Source of the DNA: Muscardinus avellanarius
Lineage: Eukaryota; Chordata; Mammalia; Rodentia; Gliridae
NCBI GenBank assembly: GCA_963383645.1
Contig: OY726561.1
Location: 26,950,826 to 27,014,825 of the forward strand
Reading direction: 5' to 3'
DNA length: 64,000 nt
Shown here piece after piece: positions 50,474 to 64,000 of this stretch (the first letter of the stretch is position 1; each line of letters opens with the position of its first letter). Under the pieces are notes generated by a model. The model saw only the letters and a list, made by a program, of their open reading frames with translations. It made no database searches and was not told the origin of the DNA. A program made the translations under genes and the position numbers.

Positions 50474-51036
50474 TAAACAAAACCTATTTCATAGCCTTTA
50501 TAAGTTCATGCTTCTTATGTATCACAAGTGCTTTTAATTCGGGAAAAGTGGGATCATTGACTTACCTCAAGTAAAGAAATAGTCTATCACAGATATAGAG
50601 AATTATTTAAGAAAGTAAAAAAAAATGCATAATATAGATAGAACCCTTCAACAACTGCAATGGCCAGTGGATGGGTTTAATGATGACATTTTTTTCTCTA
50701 AATCTCTAAAGGGATTAAGAATGTGACTCTCTCAACTTGTGCCATTCTAGGACACACAGAAGGAGAATAGAGAGTAGAGATGAAAGTTGCTTATCCAGCT
50801 GTGATACAGTAAGGTAGAAGAGAAGGTAAAAAAAAAATCCCGATCTCCTATGTGGCTTTAGAGTTCAAAACCCTAGCATAGGCACCTGGTAAAGGGCCAG
50901 CTACCGTTCGCTTGCTGCCTGATTTTAAGGCCGGGGAATTTCATGTATTTATGTTCAAGTGTTCCTGATGTCACCATGCACTTCCTAGGATGCTCTGTTA
51001 TCCTTCACTCTTGGGGTCATTTAAAAGTACCTCTAC

Positions 51037-51226
51037 GCTGGGCGTGGAGGCACACGCTTGTAATCCCCGCGCTTAGGAGGCGGAGACAGGAGGATCGCAC
51101 ATGTTCGAAGCCAGCCGCTCTGGCTTAAGAGACTCTGTTTCCAAAAATAAAAATATATAAAATAGGTCTGGGAGTGTAGCCCAGAGGTAGAAGGGCTTCC
51201 AGGAACCTCAGTACCACCAAAAAATT
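51037..51226 (+). repeat. B1-dID SINE
   Basis: GCTGGGCGTGGAGGCACACG head to CAGTACCACC-A6. Younger subtype. Confidence 0.94.
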
Positions 51227-53245
51227 TTTAAAAAAAGAAATTTCCATGAGAATCAAAATAATTAGGTAAAATTAAAAATTGAAAATGCCATGGAAATGGT
51301 TACAGAAATACATTGGCAGTGTCTTACGGAGATTTGAAGACATTCCTAGATATTAGTGTGTTGGACAAGTAAGAAAACCCATAATAAATATAGCTGTGGC
51401 TTCTAAGTTTCAGCATCAGTGTCAAAAGTCCCTCAGTATCACTAGACACAATATTTTGACTAAGACAAAAGATATTGCTTTTTTCTCCAGGTACATCTCT
51501 TAGAATGAAATTACCATTATTCATATTTTGTTGTAGATCAAGTATAAATAGTAGAAAAAATGCAAATCAATAAAGTTTAGGGAAGGCCAACCTTTAAATA
51601 TGTTCTCTAGCTTAGTGGTACTGGACTGAATGGACCAATTTTTTTCTCAACTCAGGATCTGTGGATTCTTGACTTACTTATTGTAGAGTATTAAGAGAAG
51701 AGTTAGAAACAAAAGTTTATTTAGGAAAGTAAGAATTACACATTCAAGATTGGTTAAGGGCCAATAAATAATACACATTTAATGAGTTGTGCTATGACAG
51801 TGCATGCCTCTCATTTTATAGGGGATTCTTTTGAATTGTGGTCACATTGTGAGCAAGTATGAAGTGACCTTCCTTTACTTGGTTTACTGGAACTTGTAAA
51901 ATTAGGTCTAAATTTCTCTTATCAGTCTAAAATTCACTTTGTGATTGAATACAATATATGCAACAATTAAGTGAACATCTGATGCCATAATATTTACTGA
52001 TATATTACTTAACAGATTCTTTAGGAATTTGGGCATTAGAAAAGTAAACAAGTAAATGAAAGTAAATAAGGGCCATTGTTAAATTTTTAGATTTAAATCT
52101 TTCATCCTTATTTTTATCCTATTTCTATATTGGTATACTTTTGTTTTATTATTTTTGTTTCTTTCTGTTCTACCTTAAGATAGCAAGTAATATCTCAGGT
52201 TGAGGTTCTTCTTTTACAGGCATTAATAGGTTTTTCCATCAAATTGGAGACACACAATCATTAAAAAATAATGACACCCAGGCTTCAGGTATCTGCCATG
52301 GGGATGGCATACTCTTCTCACAGGTAGAGCTCTGAGGTACACTCAAAGACAGTGTCACTGCCCTTTTTAAGCTTCTGCCTAGTCCTAAACCTGCCCTGTA
52401 GCCCAAAATCACACCTTGTCATTTCCTGGTGAGTCCAGTAAGATGTTCTCTGCCCTCAGCTCCTTGTGCAGAATGCCTTTTTCAAAGCAGTATCCCAAAG
52501 GTGTGTGATCTCTCTGAACACTCAGCAGTCCTACTCCTCCTGCATGCCAGCATTCCTTGGGACGTGCTTCTGTAGCTGTCACCCAGTCACATGCTTCTTC
52601 ACTGGATAAAAGTTCTCAATGGTCTCAGTCACCTAAAAATACATGTACCACTTTGGGATGCTGTAAGGTCTTTATTATATCCTACTAGTTTGCAGTTAAG
52701 TGAAAGGTTCTTGATCACTTGGGCAGGACTTCCATGACTACCTTTTGCCAATGAGGACATGAGGAGATCGAGAAATCATTTGAGTTGCACATGGCACCCT
52801 GGTGGATTTACTACTGGCCCTCATACTAGTCTCTTGATAGCAAGAGCTGGTCATAAAATAAAAAGAAAATGGATAGCACTTTCAATGTCTTTACCTGGTT
52901 TAGATTCTCATTCTGTCCCATTCTGCCAATCTACCTATAGCTAGGCATCCTTGCCCTGGATTTGCAGCCTCATCCAAATAAAACTTACTTGCTCATTCCA
53001 TCAGCAGATTACAGGTGTTCAAGCATCCTTGATCCCAATATGCAGTTCTTAGAGTCTTCTAGAGGCCTTACTTCTATAAATTCCTCCAGGTTCATACTTT
53101 GACCAGGAAAAAAAAGAGAGACAGAAACCTCCTTGACATTTTCATGACTGGTGGTTGGAATTAAATTAACAGTTTTTTCTTCTTAATCTCAAAAGAGATT
53201 TGGTGTGTGACTCCGTGACTCCATCTTACTTTACAGCCATAGATT

Positions 53246-53248
<3 letters not shown>

Positions 53249-53279
<31 letters not shown>

Positions 53280-53280
53280 A
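53249..53280. repeat. (CA)n-poly(A) tract
   Basis: ACACACACAC followed by about 22 A. No SINE body precedes it. Confidence 0.9.
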
Positions 53281-53368
53281 ACCCACCAACATTCATTGGA
53301 GTAATCAGAAGGAAGTCCTACTGTTGCAGTGTAAAAGAAAAAGACAAGGAAAAGAGACCCCTGAGGTT

Positions 53369-54200
53369 CTATGTGGCTTTAGAGTTCAGAGATCCTTGCC
53401 AGGCCTCCAGGTACAGTGTCAGCTGCTACCCTATTAGTACCTGAATTCCATGGTTTGGGAAGTTCGTATGTATATTATTGATGTATAAGCATCCTTGATT
53501 CCAATATTCAGATATTAGGGTAATCTTTTTTGAAATACCTCTCAGGGTACCTAATTGATTTTAATAGATCCTCTTAGCCAGCTGAGAGTCCTCAAAGAAA
53601 ATGAAAATTTTTGAATATAATATTTTCCTGAGTTTACAAGTAGTTTAGGTGGGCTAAAGAATGTACAACTTTATGATAATGATGACCCCCAAATTGTGGA
53701 GAATCTTACAAGATCTGAGGACATTTCTAGAAAAAAAATCATAGAATGATCAGAAAGGACATCTTAATACCGCAGTTAATATTTCAGAAGTTGTAACTAC
53801 TTCAGAATACACTTACTATTTTATAGGGGAATCGTATTGTTTTAGTTAGTAGAGTAAGACTGATCTTGACTAAGACCATTGGTTAGAAGAGGGGATGGCA
53901 GTCTCTTTCTGGCAATATGTTTTTAAGTAACAAGATTGGACCTACTTATTTTTCAAATATTGTACAAATGATAAGTTTATAAATAGAATATTTTAGTTAA
54001 GGCAAAATTCTAAGATTATCTTTTCTGATAGAAACTGTACTGACATGAATAATTTTTCAGAGCTAAAACCAGGAGATTATATAAACAACCTTCATATTCA
54101 CATCAATAACATAAACTTTAGAGCTAAAAAAATGCTTCTAGAGTGTATCAGGTCTAAATATTTGGTGCTTATTGAATGTGCCCTTCCTGATTAACATCAG
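53369..54200. repeat. Diverged tandem unit C (partial)
   Basis: Starts with the shared 20-mer, then follows units A and B through the CTTGACTAAGACC block (53,865) and TAAGTTTATAAATAGAATAT (53,972). Similarity cannot be followed beyond about 54.2 kb. Confidence 0.65.
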
Positions 54201-54990
54201 ATCCAGTTCTTTCAAGCAATGTATCCATATTTAACTGTACTCAAAATGCTCGGTGACTATCACTCATGTGTACTTCTCCAGATGAACAATGGGGGATGTT
54301 AGACTAAAGGGATTGTCCTATCTACAGCGCTTTTGTGAACAAGCACTCATTTTCTATGTCCTGTCTCCAGTGCCATTATAAGAAGATTCATCTTCTAAGG
54401 GGAGAAAGGATTGGCCATTAAAATAGGGGAAGAATAACAAGTGAGTAAGAGTGAGAGTAAGAGCAAAAGAAGGAAAGTTCCTTCTGATCAAAGTAGGAAG
54501 TAGAGGCTATTCTACTTTTTGGCAGTGAAATAATATGCATAAAAATTATATATAAATATTGCTTAGAAATTTAAACACTCTAAATATGACACTCGAGAGA
54601 ATGACCATGCTAAGTGTTTATAGTGGCCCTATATACATTATATACATTAACCTCTAATGACTAAGATATTATTAGAGTATATGTTCATAAAAGCTATGGG
54701 CAAACCATGTATAATTCAGGATTAAAGCAGAAAATGGAATTTGCTATGTGAGATGTCCATACTTGTATATATGATATGAAATGTCCAACTCCATAGAGAC
54801 AAAGAAAATTTGTAAAACTTATGCATCATACTTGCCTATAAATTTTCAGATAGTAAAAGTATGCAAAATGTCATCATTCATAGACTTGTAAGAAAATAGG
54901 ATTCTCATATACAGTTGGTAGACATGTTCATTTCAGAATATAATCTTTAACATGTATATCAAGTATATTCTGTTCAAAATTGATTAACAG
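54201..54990. other. AT-rich non-coding sequence
   Basis: No gene or named repeat recognised; may be degraded remainder of the 2.4-kb array. Confidence 0.35.
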
Positions 54991-54991
54991 A

Positions 54992-55336
54992 GCCAGGAGT
55001 GGTGTTGCACACTTGTAACCCCTTGTAATCCCAGCATTCTGAAGACTGAGACCAGAGCATTGCGGTTCGTGGACAGTCTCAGCTACTTAGTGAGGCTCTC
55101 CGCAACTTAGTGAGACCCTTTGTTTTGCTTTGTTTTGTTTGTGGTACTGGGGATGGAACCCTTCTACCTCCAGGCTACACTCCCAGACCTATTTTATATT
55201 TTATTTGGAAACGGGGTCTCTTAAACCAGCGAGGCTGACTTCAAACCTGTGTGATCCTCCTGTCTCTGCCTCCCAAGCACAGGGATTACAAGCGTGCGCC
55301 ACTATGTCCAGCTAGGGAGACCCTGTAAAGAATAAA
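54992..55336 (+). repeat. B1-dID SINE interrupted by an inverted SINE
   Basis: The head and middle (AGCCAGGAGTGGTGTTGCAC through GCAACTTAGTGAGACCC) break at 55,118 and resume after the inverted SINE as GAGACCCTGTAAAGAATAAA. A partial CTTGTAACCC/CTTGTAATCCC duplication lies near the head. Confidence 0.88.
55122..55312 (-). repeat. Inverted B1-dID SINE inside another SINE
   Basis: GTGGTACTGGGGATGGAACC to CACTATGTCCAGC, younger subtype. GAGACCCT is present on both sides as its target duplication. Confidence 0.92.
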
Positions 55337-55338
55337 AA

Positions 55339-55620
55339 TCCGGGTGTGGTGGTGCACGCTTGTAATCCCAGCATTTGGGAAGCTGAGACCAGAGGATCGC
55401 AGTTCGTGGGCAGCCTCAGCTACTTAGGCCCTCTGCAACTCAGTGAGACCCGGTTTCAAAATAAAGAATAAAAAATAGGGCAGGGGGTATAGATTGGAGG
55501 TCGAATGTCCCTGGGTTCCATCTCCAGACCTGCAAAAAAAAAATTAGGGCAGAGGGTGTAGCTCAGAGATCAAATGCTGCTGGATTCCATCCCCAGACCC
55601 ACAATAAATAAATAAATTAA
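55339..55620 (+). repeat. B1-dID SINE with an extra ID monomer
   Basis: A complete SINE ends near 55,538 (CCATCTCCAGACC-A9). A second ID monomer follows immediately (GGGCAGAGGGTGTAGCTCAG to CCCCAGACCCAC), giving a B1-ID-ID arrangement with an AATA tail. Confidence 0.88.
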
Positions 55621-55857
55621 TTAACAAATTTTTATTTTATCTTAAAGAACACATGTTCAGAAGGTCTGTATATTTATATAAATATGTAAATACATGCGTA
55701 TCTATGAATGGTTATTGTGAGATTTTAGAATAGTAGAGAAAATCGCATATGCATGTAGTAGTGTATATTGAGACCACTAAAATTGTAATTTTAAAATTTG
55801 AAAATGATAAGAAAAGAAAACTATCATTAGTCAAGTAAAAATAAATCAGAGAGAATT

Positions 55858-56043
55858 TTGTACAAGAAATTGATAACACAGGTGAGCCAAGAACTGAGAC
55901 ACCAAATAGAGTGGGTTAGTGAAGAAGCCAGGCTGCCATCAGTGGAGGAGATAATTATAGAAGCATCAGAACTGGATCACCAAGGAAAACCTGCAAGATT
56001 TGCAAGGCTCATTGTATACATAAAATCCAGAAAGGAAACATAG
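55858..56043 (+). other. Short open frame of unknown origin
   Basis: 61 codons, not repeat-derived, charged and moderately helix-prone, ending in a TAG stop. I do not recognise the family. It could be a fragment of a processed pseudogene or chance. No promoter, splice site or upstream ATG context supports a gene. Confidence 0.18.
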
Positions 56044-56429
56044 CCACTTCCAGGACACATCTAGCCCAGGTGGCAGGTGTAGAGGGGAAAAGCCTCCATT
56101 TCCCAGTCATTTTTATTTTTTTAGACTGTACTTACCTGTTACTCTGTTTTTACATACACAATCTTGGCCCTTAATATGTAGAACACTTTTTTTTTCTCCT
56201 GACACCAAATGCATGGGATTCTATCAACTCCACTTCTTCACATTTCTAATACCAACAGTGTGCTCTGCAATTCATTCAATTCTAACATTATCTAATTGGA
56301 AATCATGTCAGATACCATATGTTACTGGCTCAGTTCTATAAGACTGTCCCCATTTCAGAAACTAGTCATAAGTCCTGAGCCTCCCATATTCCTCTGACTG
56401 GTTATAAACTGGTGATTCCTTCAACTTCT

Positions 56430-57220
56430 CCTTAGGATCAATAATTTGCCTGAATGGCTTACAGAACTCAGGGCCATGCTCTAGTTACTATGACCAGCTC
56501 ATTATAAAGGCTACAACCTTATACCACCACAATTCAAAATAACCCAGTCATGGAATTGACATAGATGCCATCAACAGATGAATGGATTAAAAATTATAGA
56601 ATATCCATACAATGAAATTATACTCAGCAAACAAGAAGGACAAAGTTATTACATTTTCAGGAAAATGGATGATCCTGGAAAATATTTTGTTAAGTGAAAT
56701 TAGCCAGTCACAGAAAGTAAGGGTCATATGTTTTCTCTCATATGCAGAAGCTAGGGAGTAATCTCAATACAAGAGTGAATTTAGATAATGAAAAAGAAAC
56801 CCCAGTGGAGCAAAAAAGGTGGTCTAGGGGAGGGTGTGGGAGAGAAAAATTAATGAAGGAAACACTCCATGGGCATTGTGTACATATGTGAGAATAACAA
56901 TGCCAATCTCAATATCCTGTATTAGGAAGGAGAGGAGGAGTGGGGAGGGAGTTGGGGAAAACTCACCAAATGCTGTGTGGATGTATGTCACTATCATTAT
57001 TTACTATATTATGATGTGAGGCTATAAGACTATAATGTACCAAAAGAAATATAAAATAAATCCATGAATAAATAAATAAATTATGGCTACAACTTGGGAT
57101 TGGCCAAGTGGAAGAGTTGTACAGAGACAGAGGACAGAGGGAGGGAAGAGTTTTCATCCCTTTTCGGGCACACCATCCGCCCAGCGCCTCACTGTATTCA
57201 GTACCAAGAAGTCATCTGAA
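56430..57220. repeat. Old LTR-like repeat split by an L1
   Basis: GGCTTACAGAACTCAGGGCC upstream and AAGTGGAAGAGTTGTACAGAG with TTTTCGGGCACACCATCC downstream read as one ancient mammalian LTR-type repeat interrupted by the L1. Family not resolved. Confidence 0.4.
56521..57084 (+). mobile_element. 5'-truncated L1 with target duplication
   Basis: ORF2 end (GATGAATGGATTAAAAATTA, GGAAAATGGATGATCCTGGA) and 3' UTR to the AATAAATAAATAAA tail. Flanked by GGCTACAACCT (56,509) and GGCTACAACTT (57,085). Confidence 0.9.
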
Positions 57221-57224
57221 TATG

Positions 57225-58015
57225 TTTTAGCAGAGTATTTTATATAGGGTTCATTATGTAAGAATGATGATTGATTCAGTGCCAACTAACTGAATAGACT
57301 AACTTCCAATTCTACACTTCTCCCTTAGGGCAGGGTGGTGGGGCTGAAAGTTCCAACCTTCTAATTATGTCTTGTCTTCCCTATAATTAGTCCCCTTCCT
57401 GAAGCTTTTATCTAGGGGCTTTCAACCTCCATTCTACTGACCTACAAAGGACACATGTGCCACCTGAGAAATCCCAAGAGTTTTAAGTTCTGTGCTCCAA
57501 AAATAGGGGCAAACACCAAACTTATTTTTCCCATTGCTGTTGAAGGAAATCAGACAATGTTATCCCAAAATATGTCTCTTTGACATAACTTCTGAGGTAA
57601 AGGCTGTGAACAGTAAACACACATGGGAAGGACTCTTTCTAACTCCCCTTCCCTTTCCACCTAGATACAGGAAATAAGTTTCTTACTGGAGACAGCTCTT
57701 AGCCCAAAGATTTTGCTATAAAAATCTCCAAACTAGCCTTTATCTGCCATTAATTTCTCTGCGTATTTACCTTCTCTTCATTTCCCACCTCTGAAGTCAA
57801 AAATTGACTTCCTTTGTCCTGTTAGTTCTCTAAAGCACATTTCTCTTTGTTGAAGATCCTATATAAGCCAGTGTTTTAAGACAGTGTTTTAATTTACCTT
57901 TCAATAAGATTTCTATCATTGATATGCATTGCACATGTAAATATACTTGCTTCCTTGTCTCTTTTTAATGTATTTCTTATTACAAACTTATGGGGAGTAG
58001 CAAAAAATTATAATT
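57225..58015. other. Non-coding, possibly an old LTR near the end
   Basis: A TATATAAGCC box near 57,861 and CAATAAGA near 57,903 are LTR-like, but no termini are found. Confidence 0.3.
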
Positions 58016-58019
58016 CAAC

Positions 58020-58365
58020 CCTTACAATAAGGTCTAATGTTTGTGTCCTATACAAATTTATATGTTAAATTGTTCACTCCCAGGATGATGTTGTAGGAAG
58101 GGAGTATTTGAAAGTTCATCAGTCATGGGGTCATAGCCTTCAAGATTTAAATAGGCATTAGGCCCCATAGAGACCCCTCAGCCTTTATAACATGCAAGAA
58201 TAAAGTGGGAAGGTAGCCATCAGTAAAGGACTTGGGCCTCACCAGACATTCAGGCTACTGGCACCTTGCTTTTGGGATTTTCAGCCTCTAGGGAAAGTAA
58301 ATGATTGCTGCTTATAAGCCACCCAATTTATATTATTTTGTTATAGCAACCTGAGTGGACTAATT
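58020..58365 (+). mobile_element. MaLR-type LTR
   Basis: AATGTTTGTGTCCTATACAA start, GGGTCATAGCCTTCAAGA middle, GGCCTCACCAGACATTC and a TTGTTATAGCAACCTGAGTG end follow the MaLR/MLT LTR order. Old and diverged. Confidence 0.68.
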
Positions 58366-58918
58366 TGCCCATTAGTTCACACCTGCCTCAATGTCTTAGC
58401 ATGGACTAACTCCTGCTACTTTTAGACCATTGTTCTATTGGTGCCTTGGCCTAGATGACCCTCACATCTCCACATCTGCCACTCTAGATCTGAACTTCCA
58501 TCTACCCTCAATGTAACCACTCAGTTATCAATATCTTGTTTAAGAGAGTTTCTATTATTTTAAAATAGAAGAGTTCTAATCCAGCTCACAAATATGACTT
58601 GTCTGTCATCCATTCTGTTAGACTTCCATCTTATGCCTAACTGATTATGATAGTTTTTCTTCTAACTTCCAATTGTCTACTTACTGTCGTCAGCAGTTTT
58701 GCCTGTTGACACTCTCTTTGCAGTTATTTGTCATGAGGGAACATTTCCTTAATACTTCATCAGCCCTTATGTTCACAGGAGAAAGTAGTCCTAATATGGC
58801 CTCTGCAGGCTAGAAATGCAACATAATTTTCCAGTTCTAAAAAACATCAAACGTATTTGCAAGTTTGGAGAAGGGACAAGTGAACCCCATCTTGAAAAAT
58901 AGGCACTAGATTTGCTGG
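58366..58918. other. Non-coding sequence, no features
   Basis: Intergenic DNA with no recognised element. Confidence 0.4.
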
Positions 58919-58919
58919 T

Positions 58920-59145
58920 GTGGCACAGTGAATATGTAAATGAGCTTTGGATCCTGGCATCCTGGGTTTCAATCTGCCACTTGCCGGCCCTGTGACCACT
59001 GTAAGGCTGTTTCTTCTTCTGTTAATGGACAATTTAGTAATCATTTATTACTTATGGAGCTGTCATAGTAAATGAGTTAATGGATGTCATGTAATTTCCA
59101 AAAATCTTGGCACATATTTAGACTGATGAAATGCTAACTATTTTT
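58920..59145 (+). repeat. MIR element, nearly full length
   Basis: CACAGTGAATATGTAAATGAGC, CCTGGGTTTCAATCTGCCAC, CTGTGACCACTG and AATGAGTTAATGGATGTCAT follow the MIR consensus from left arm to right end. Confidence 0.85.
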
Positions 59146-60765
59146 TGTTTTATTATTCTTAGAAATGACAGAGGCTGGAAGACGAGATAGAAGCTGCCAT
59201 TAGCCAGATATTAGAAAATAAGTGAAATAATGAAGCATAAATTTGTGAAATTGTTGATGAAAACATTCTTCTGTTGTTTTTGACAAAATTCTGGGGGTGC
59301 AGTCTTAAGAACTATTCTCCAATGATTGGTACTTTAATACAGAAAGCTAGTACACTACAATAGACTCTTAAGAGTAAACATGCACTATTGATTTCAAACT
59401 ACCCAAGGATATGAAATCATGTTTTCCATGAGGATAAATCATCCTTGACTTCAGATATTACCTATACTAACCAATCATTTAATTCCATATGAAGATATAA
59501 AGAACATTAATAAAAGATTTTATTACAGATGTAAGAAGAGCTTGCAGGTGAATTAATATACAGGGAACACAAATCTAATCCCACAGGTCACATATCAATA
59601 TAACCTTATTTTTAGAAATTCAACTCATTTTAAATTTCAAACTTTCAGAGAGAAATTAAACATAAGCAACTCTAGCCCCAGTCGCAGCCCTCCCTCCACC
59701 CCAAAACCAGAGAATGTGAGAAAAGGACCAGTTATCTTTCTGCTGTAGACATACTGGAACCTGAGGCAAAAATAAAACTCAGTTATTTTGGAGCTGTCTT
59801 TACTAAAAATTGTGATAGATTGTTCCTTATAGTTTTGATATTTCAAATAAGGCATTGAAATATTATGTATCTTGGTTACTTTCTCTGGCACCATATTATA
59901 TCATGCACAAACATTGGTGCCTCCATGACTTTGTCTAATCTCACCCCTTATCCTCCTTTTTTCCCTGGAATCAAGAGTAGATTCCAGAGGCGTATTGCAT
60001 TGTGCCAAGAGAGAAGCGAGGGAGTGGGCTGGAGAAGTGGTGTTGTCATATATTGACACAAGCATACGTCCAAATGCATGTGTCTTATCTGACCCAAGTT
60101 TGCCCACACATTATCACTTGGCCTCAACATCAAGGCCCTTTGAACTTGGTGCTTCTTCAATTGCTGTTATGACCATTTCAAGAACAATGATTTCTGAATA
60201 GAAAACATTGAACTGCTTACCCATGTCACTCTGGTGATTCATGTAATTTACTCAGGTTGTTGGAGATAGCTTACAACTTTGTTCTGCCCTTGAATGCATG
60301 GAAAATTGTTCTTCTCCACCCAAATCATAAAGAAGTAAGCAGGGGTTCTGCCAAAGGCACATCTTCTTAAATATATCACATAGCAGATTTTATTTTTTAT
60401 TCTTTTCAATAGTTCACATTTATTCTTGGTAACAATAAAAAATTTTTAAAAACTATCAGTATTGTATTTCCAAGAAGATAATATGTTCCAAAATATTTTT
60501 AATATTTGATATACAAATAATAGATTTAGGAAGAAAAGTGGATTAAGACATTAGTAATAGGAGGAAAATCAATAGATTAGTACTGAAAAGGGGGAAATGA
60601 AAGTAGCATTTTAAAAGGATGGCAGGGCCCTAAAGTAAGAGAAACACAAGCAAACTGCATCAGCAAATCCCCCTTACCCTGAAATCCCTTCCCAAGGAGA
60701 AGCAGGTATCTAACACCAGCAAGAACCCAAAAGCCATGTGAGCAGGCCTGCACTTTGAACATTTT
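59146..60765. other. Non-coding sequence, no features
   Basis: AT-rich intergenic DNA. Overlapping short frames near 59.9-60.2 kb have no recognisable domain. Confidence 0.4.
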
Positions 60766-60766
60766 T

Positions 60767-61565
60767 TTTATTGGTGCATTGTTGTCATACATCTTAATGA
60801 AGTCCAAGATGGTAGAGGCATACATGCACACATCACTCATTTAGCCCTTCCCAATTCCCACCCTATTTCCTTCGCACTTCCTCCTTTTCATGTTTGGCTT
60901 AGTGATTGATACGTTTGTGAATTTACATCCTGTACATTAGGAAATTTCCCTTTTCCCCCTTTCATCCTTCTCAGTGAGGTCACCTTATTTACTAATCTAT
61001 GGTTTCTTCCTCATCATCTAGAGTTGCTACTATGATATTTCTCCCCAGCTTCTGCATATGAGGAAGAGCATCTGAGTTCTTACTTTTTGCAAATAATCTC
61101 ACTTATCATAATGTTCTCCAGTTTGAAAATATTCTTGATCCCTTTGCCTTCACCTCCCCCCCCCCCTTTTCTATGTCTATTATTCTTAGGTTATCTCTTT
61201 TAAGATGGGCCTATATCTGTTTGAGGTCCAATTTATGCAGTCAAATTATTTTTTTTCTAAATTATATACTATGTGTTCATTTTTGAAGTGATCATCTAAG
61301 AGTGAGATTATATTTTCTATGCAGTCTAATCTATTGTTTATAGTTTGTATTGATGTCTTCACTTCAGTGATTGCATCTTTCACTTTCTTCAGAGCTTTTT
61401 TTTCTGATTTCTGTTCAGGGTGTTAGATTCTTTGTTTATTTGTTTCTTTGTTTCTTTCAGCCTCTCTCTCTAAATTATTTTTTTGAACTCCTATATCATT
61501 TCTACTGTTAAATTTCTGATTTGTCCTTCTGGTGATCTCTATAATTCTGTTTTGTTTGATTCTAG
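60767..61565 (-). mobile_element. Internally deleted L1 (ORF1 piece joined to ORF2 end)
   Basis: On the minus strand, about 61,565-61,140 encodes an L1 ORF1 coiled-coil region running into the LRII motif near 61,185. Near 61,130 it passes directly into the last codons of ORF2 (KLENIM) and the L1 3' UTR, ending ATGCACCAATAAAAAAAA at 60,767. The roughly 4 kb that should lie between is missing. The reading frame is broken. Confidence 0.8.
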
Positions 61566-61566
61566 A

Positions 61567-63985
<2,419 letters not shown>

Positions 63986-64000
63986 AATTGTAACACAATA

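Larger units (their letters stand above)
48700..50847. repeat. Diverged tandem unit A (~2.4 kb)
   Basis: First of three direct units. AGAGTAAGATTCATCATGAC at 49,061-49,080 matches AGAGTAAGACTGATCTTGAC at 53,851-53,870, and AAGTATAAATGATAGAAAAT at 49,167 matches AAGTATAAATAGTAGAAAAA at 51,540. It contains three SINEs and an L1-like piece acquired separately. Start boundary uncertain. Confidence 0.65.
50848..53368. repeat. Diverged tandem unit B (~2.4 kb)
   Basis: Bounded by the exact 20-mer CTATGTGGCTTTAGAGTTCA at 50,848 and 53,369. It shares TTTGACTAAGAC, AAGTATAAAT and TACTGGACTGAATGG blocks, in order, with unit A. No open frame is kept between units, so a coding origin is unlikely. Confidence 0.7.

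Overview
The window is repeat-rich mammalian nuclear DNA with no intact protein-coding gene that I can support. The organism is almost certainly a rodent. About 35 copies of a composite SINE are scattered on both strands: a B1-like (7SL-derived) left half joined to an ID-like (tRNA-Ala-derived) right half. B1-dID SINEs of this kind are typical of squirrels, mountain beaver and dormice, so a sciuromorph-type rodent is the best guess; I cannot name the species. Rodent-type L1 3' ends, IAP-like LTRs, MaLR LTRs and old MIRs fit this.

Layout. 1-0.55 kb: plus-strand remnant of a retroviral env transmembrane subunit. 0.6-29 kb: intergenic DNA that, once insertions are removed, looks like diverged tandem units of about 7.6 kb (units near 3.3, 11 and 26.1 kb). 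Unit 2 is interrupted by a complete but dead class II (betaretrovirus-like) provirus at 13,931-20,075 on the minus strand, with two LTRs, a 6-bp target duplication, a lysine-type primer-binding site and broken pol and env. That provirus has itself been hit by three SINEs and one solo LTR. At 22.4-23.5 kb an L1 3' end carries an IAP-like solo LTR.

29-39.8 kb: SINEs, a repeat-poor stretch with promoter-like motifs (30.6-31.0 kb), a GC-richer repeat-poor block (32.4-34.9 kb), an L1 3' end, and AT and GAAA microsatellites. 39.87-42.05 kb: full-length processed pseudogene of UBE2D2 with an 11-bp target duplication. 42-48.5 kb: MIR, an inverted L1, a MaLR LTR, a compound trinucleotide tract, and a SINE split by a 576-bp solo LTR. 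48.6-54.2 kb: a second diverged tandem array of about 2.4 kb, three units. 55-61.6 kb: nested SINEs, L1 and LTR remnants, MIR, and an internally deleted L1. 61.57-63.99 kb: a minus-strand processed pseudogene of SEC14L1, joined head-on to that L1 in the same orientation.

Nothing here forms an operon or pathway. The informative content is the order of insertions (nested elements with target duplications), two retrocopies of known genes, and two unannotated-looking tandem arrays. All alignments and identities were judged by eye without database access.
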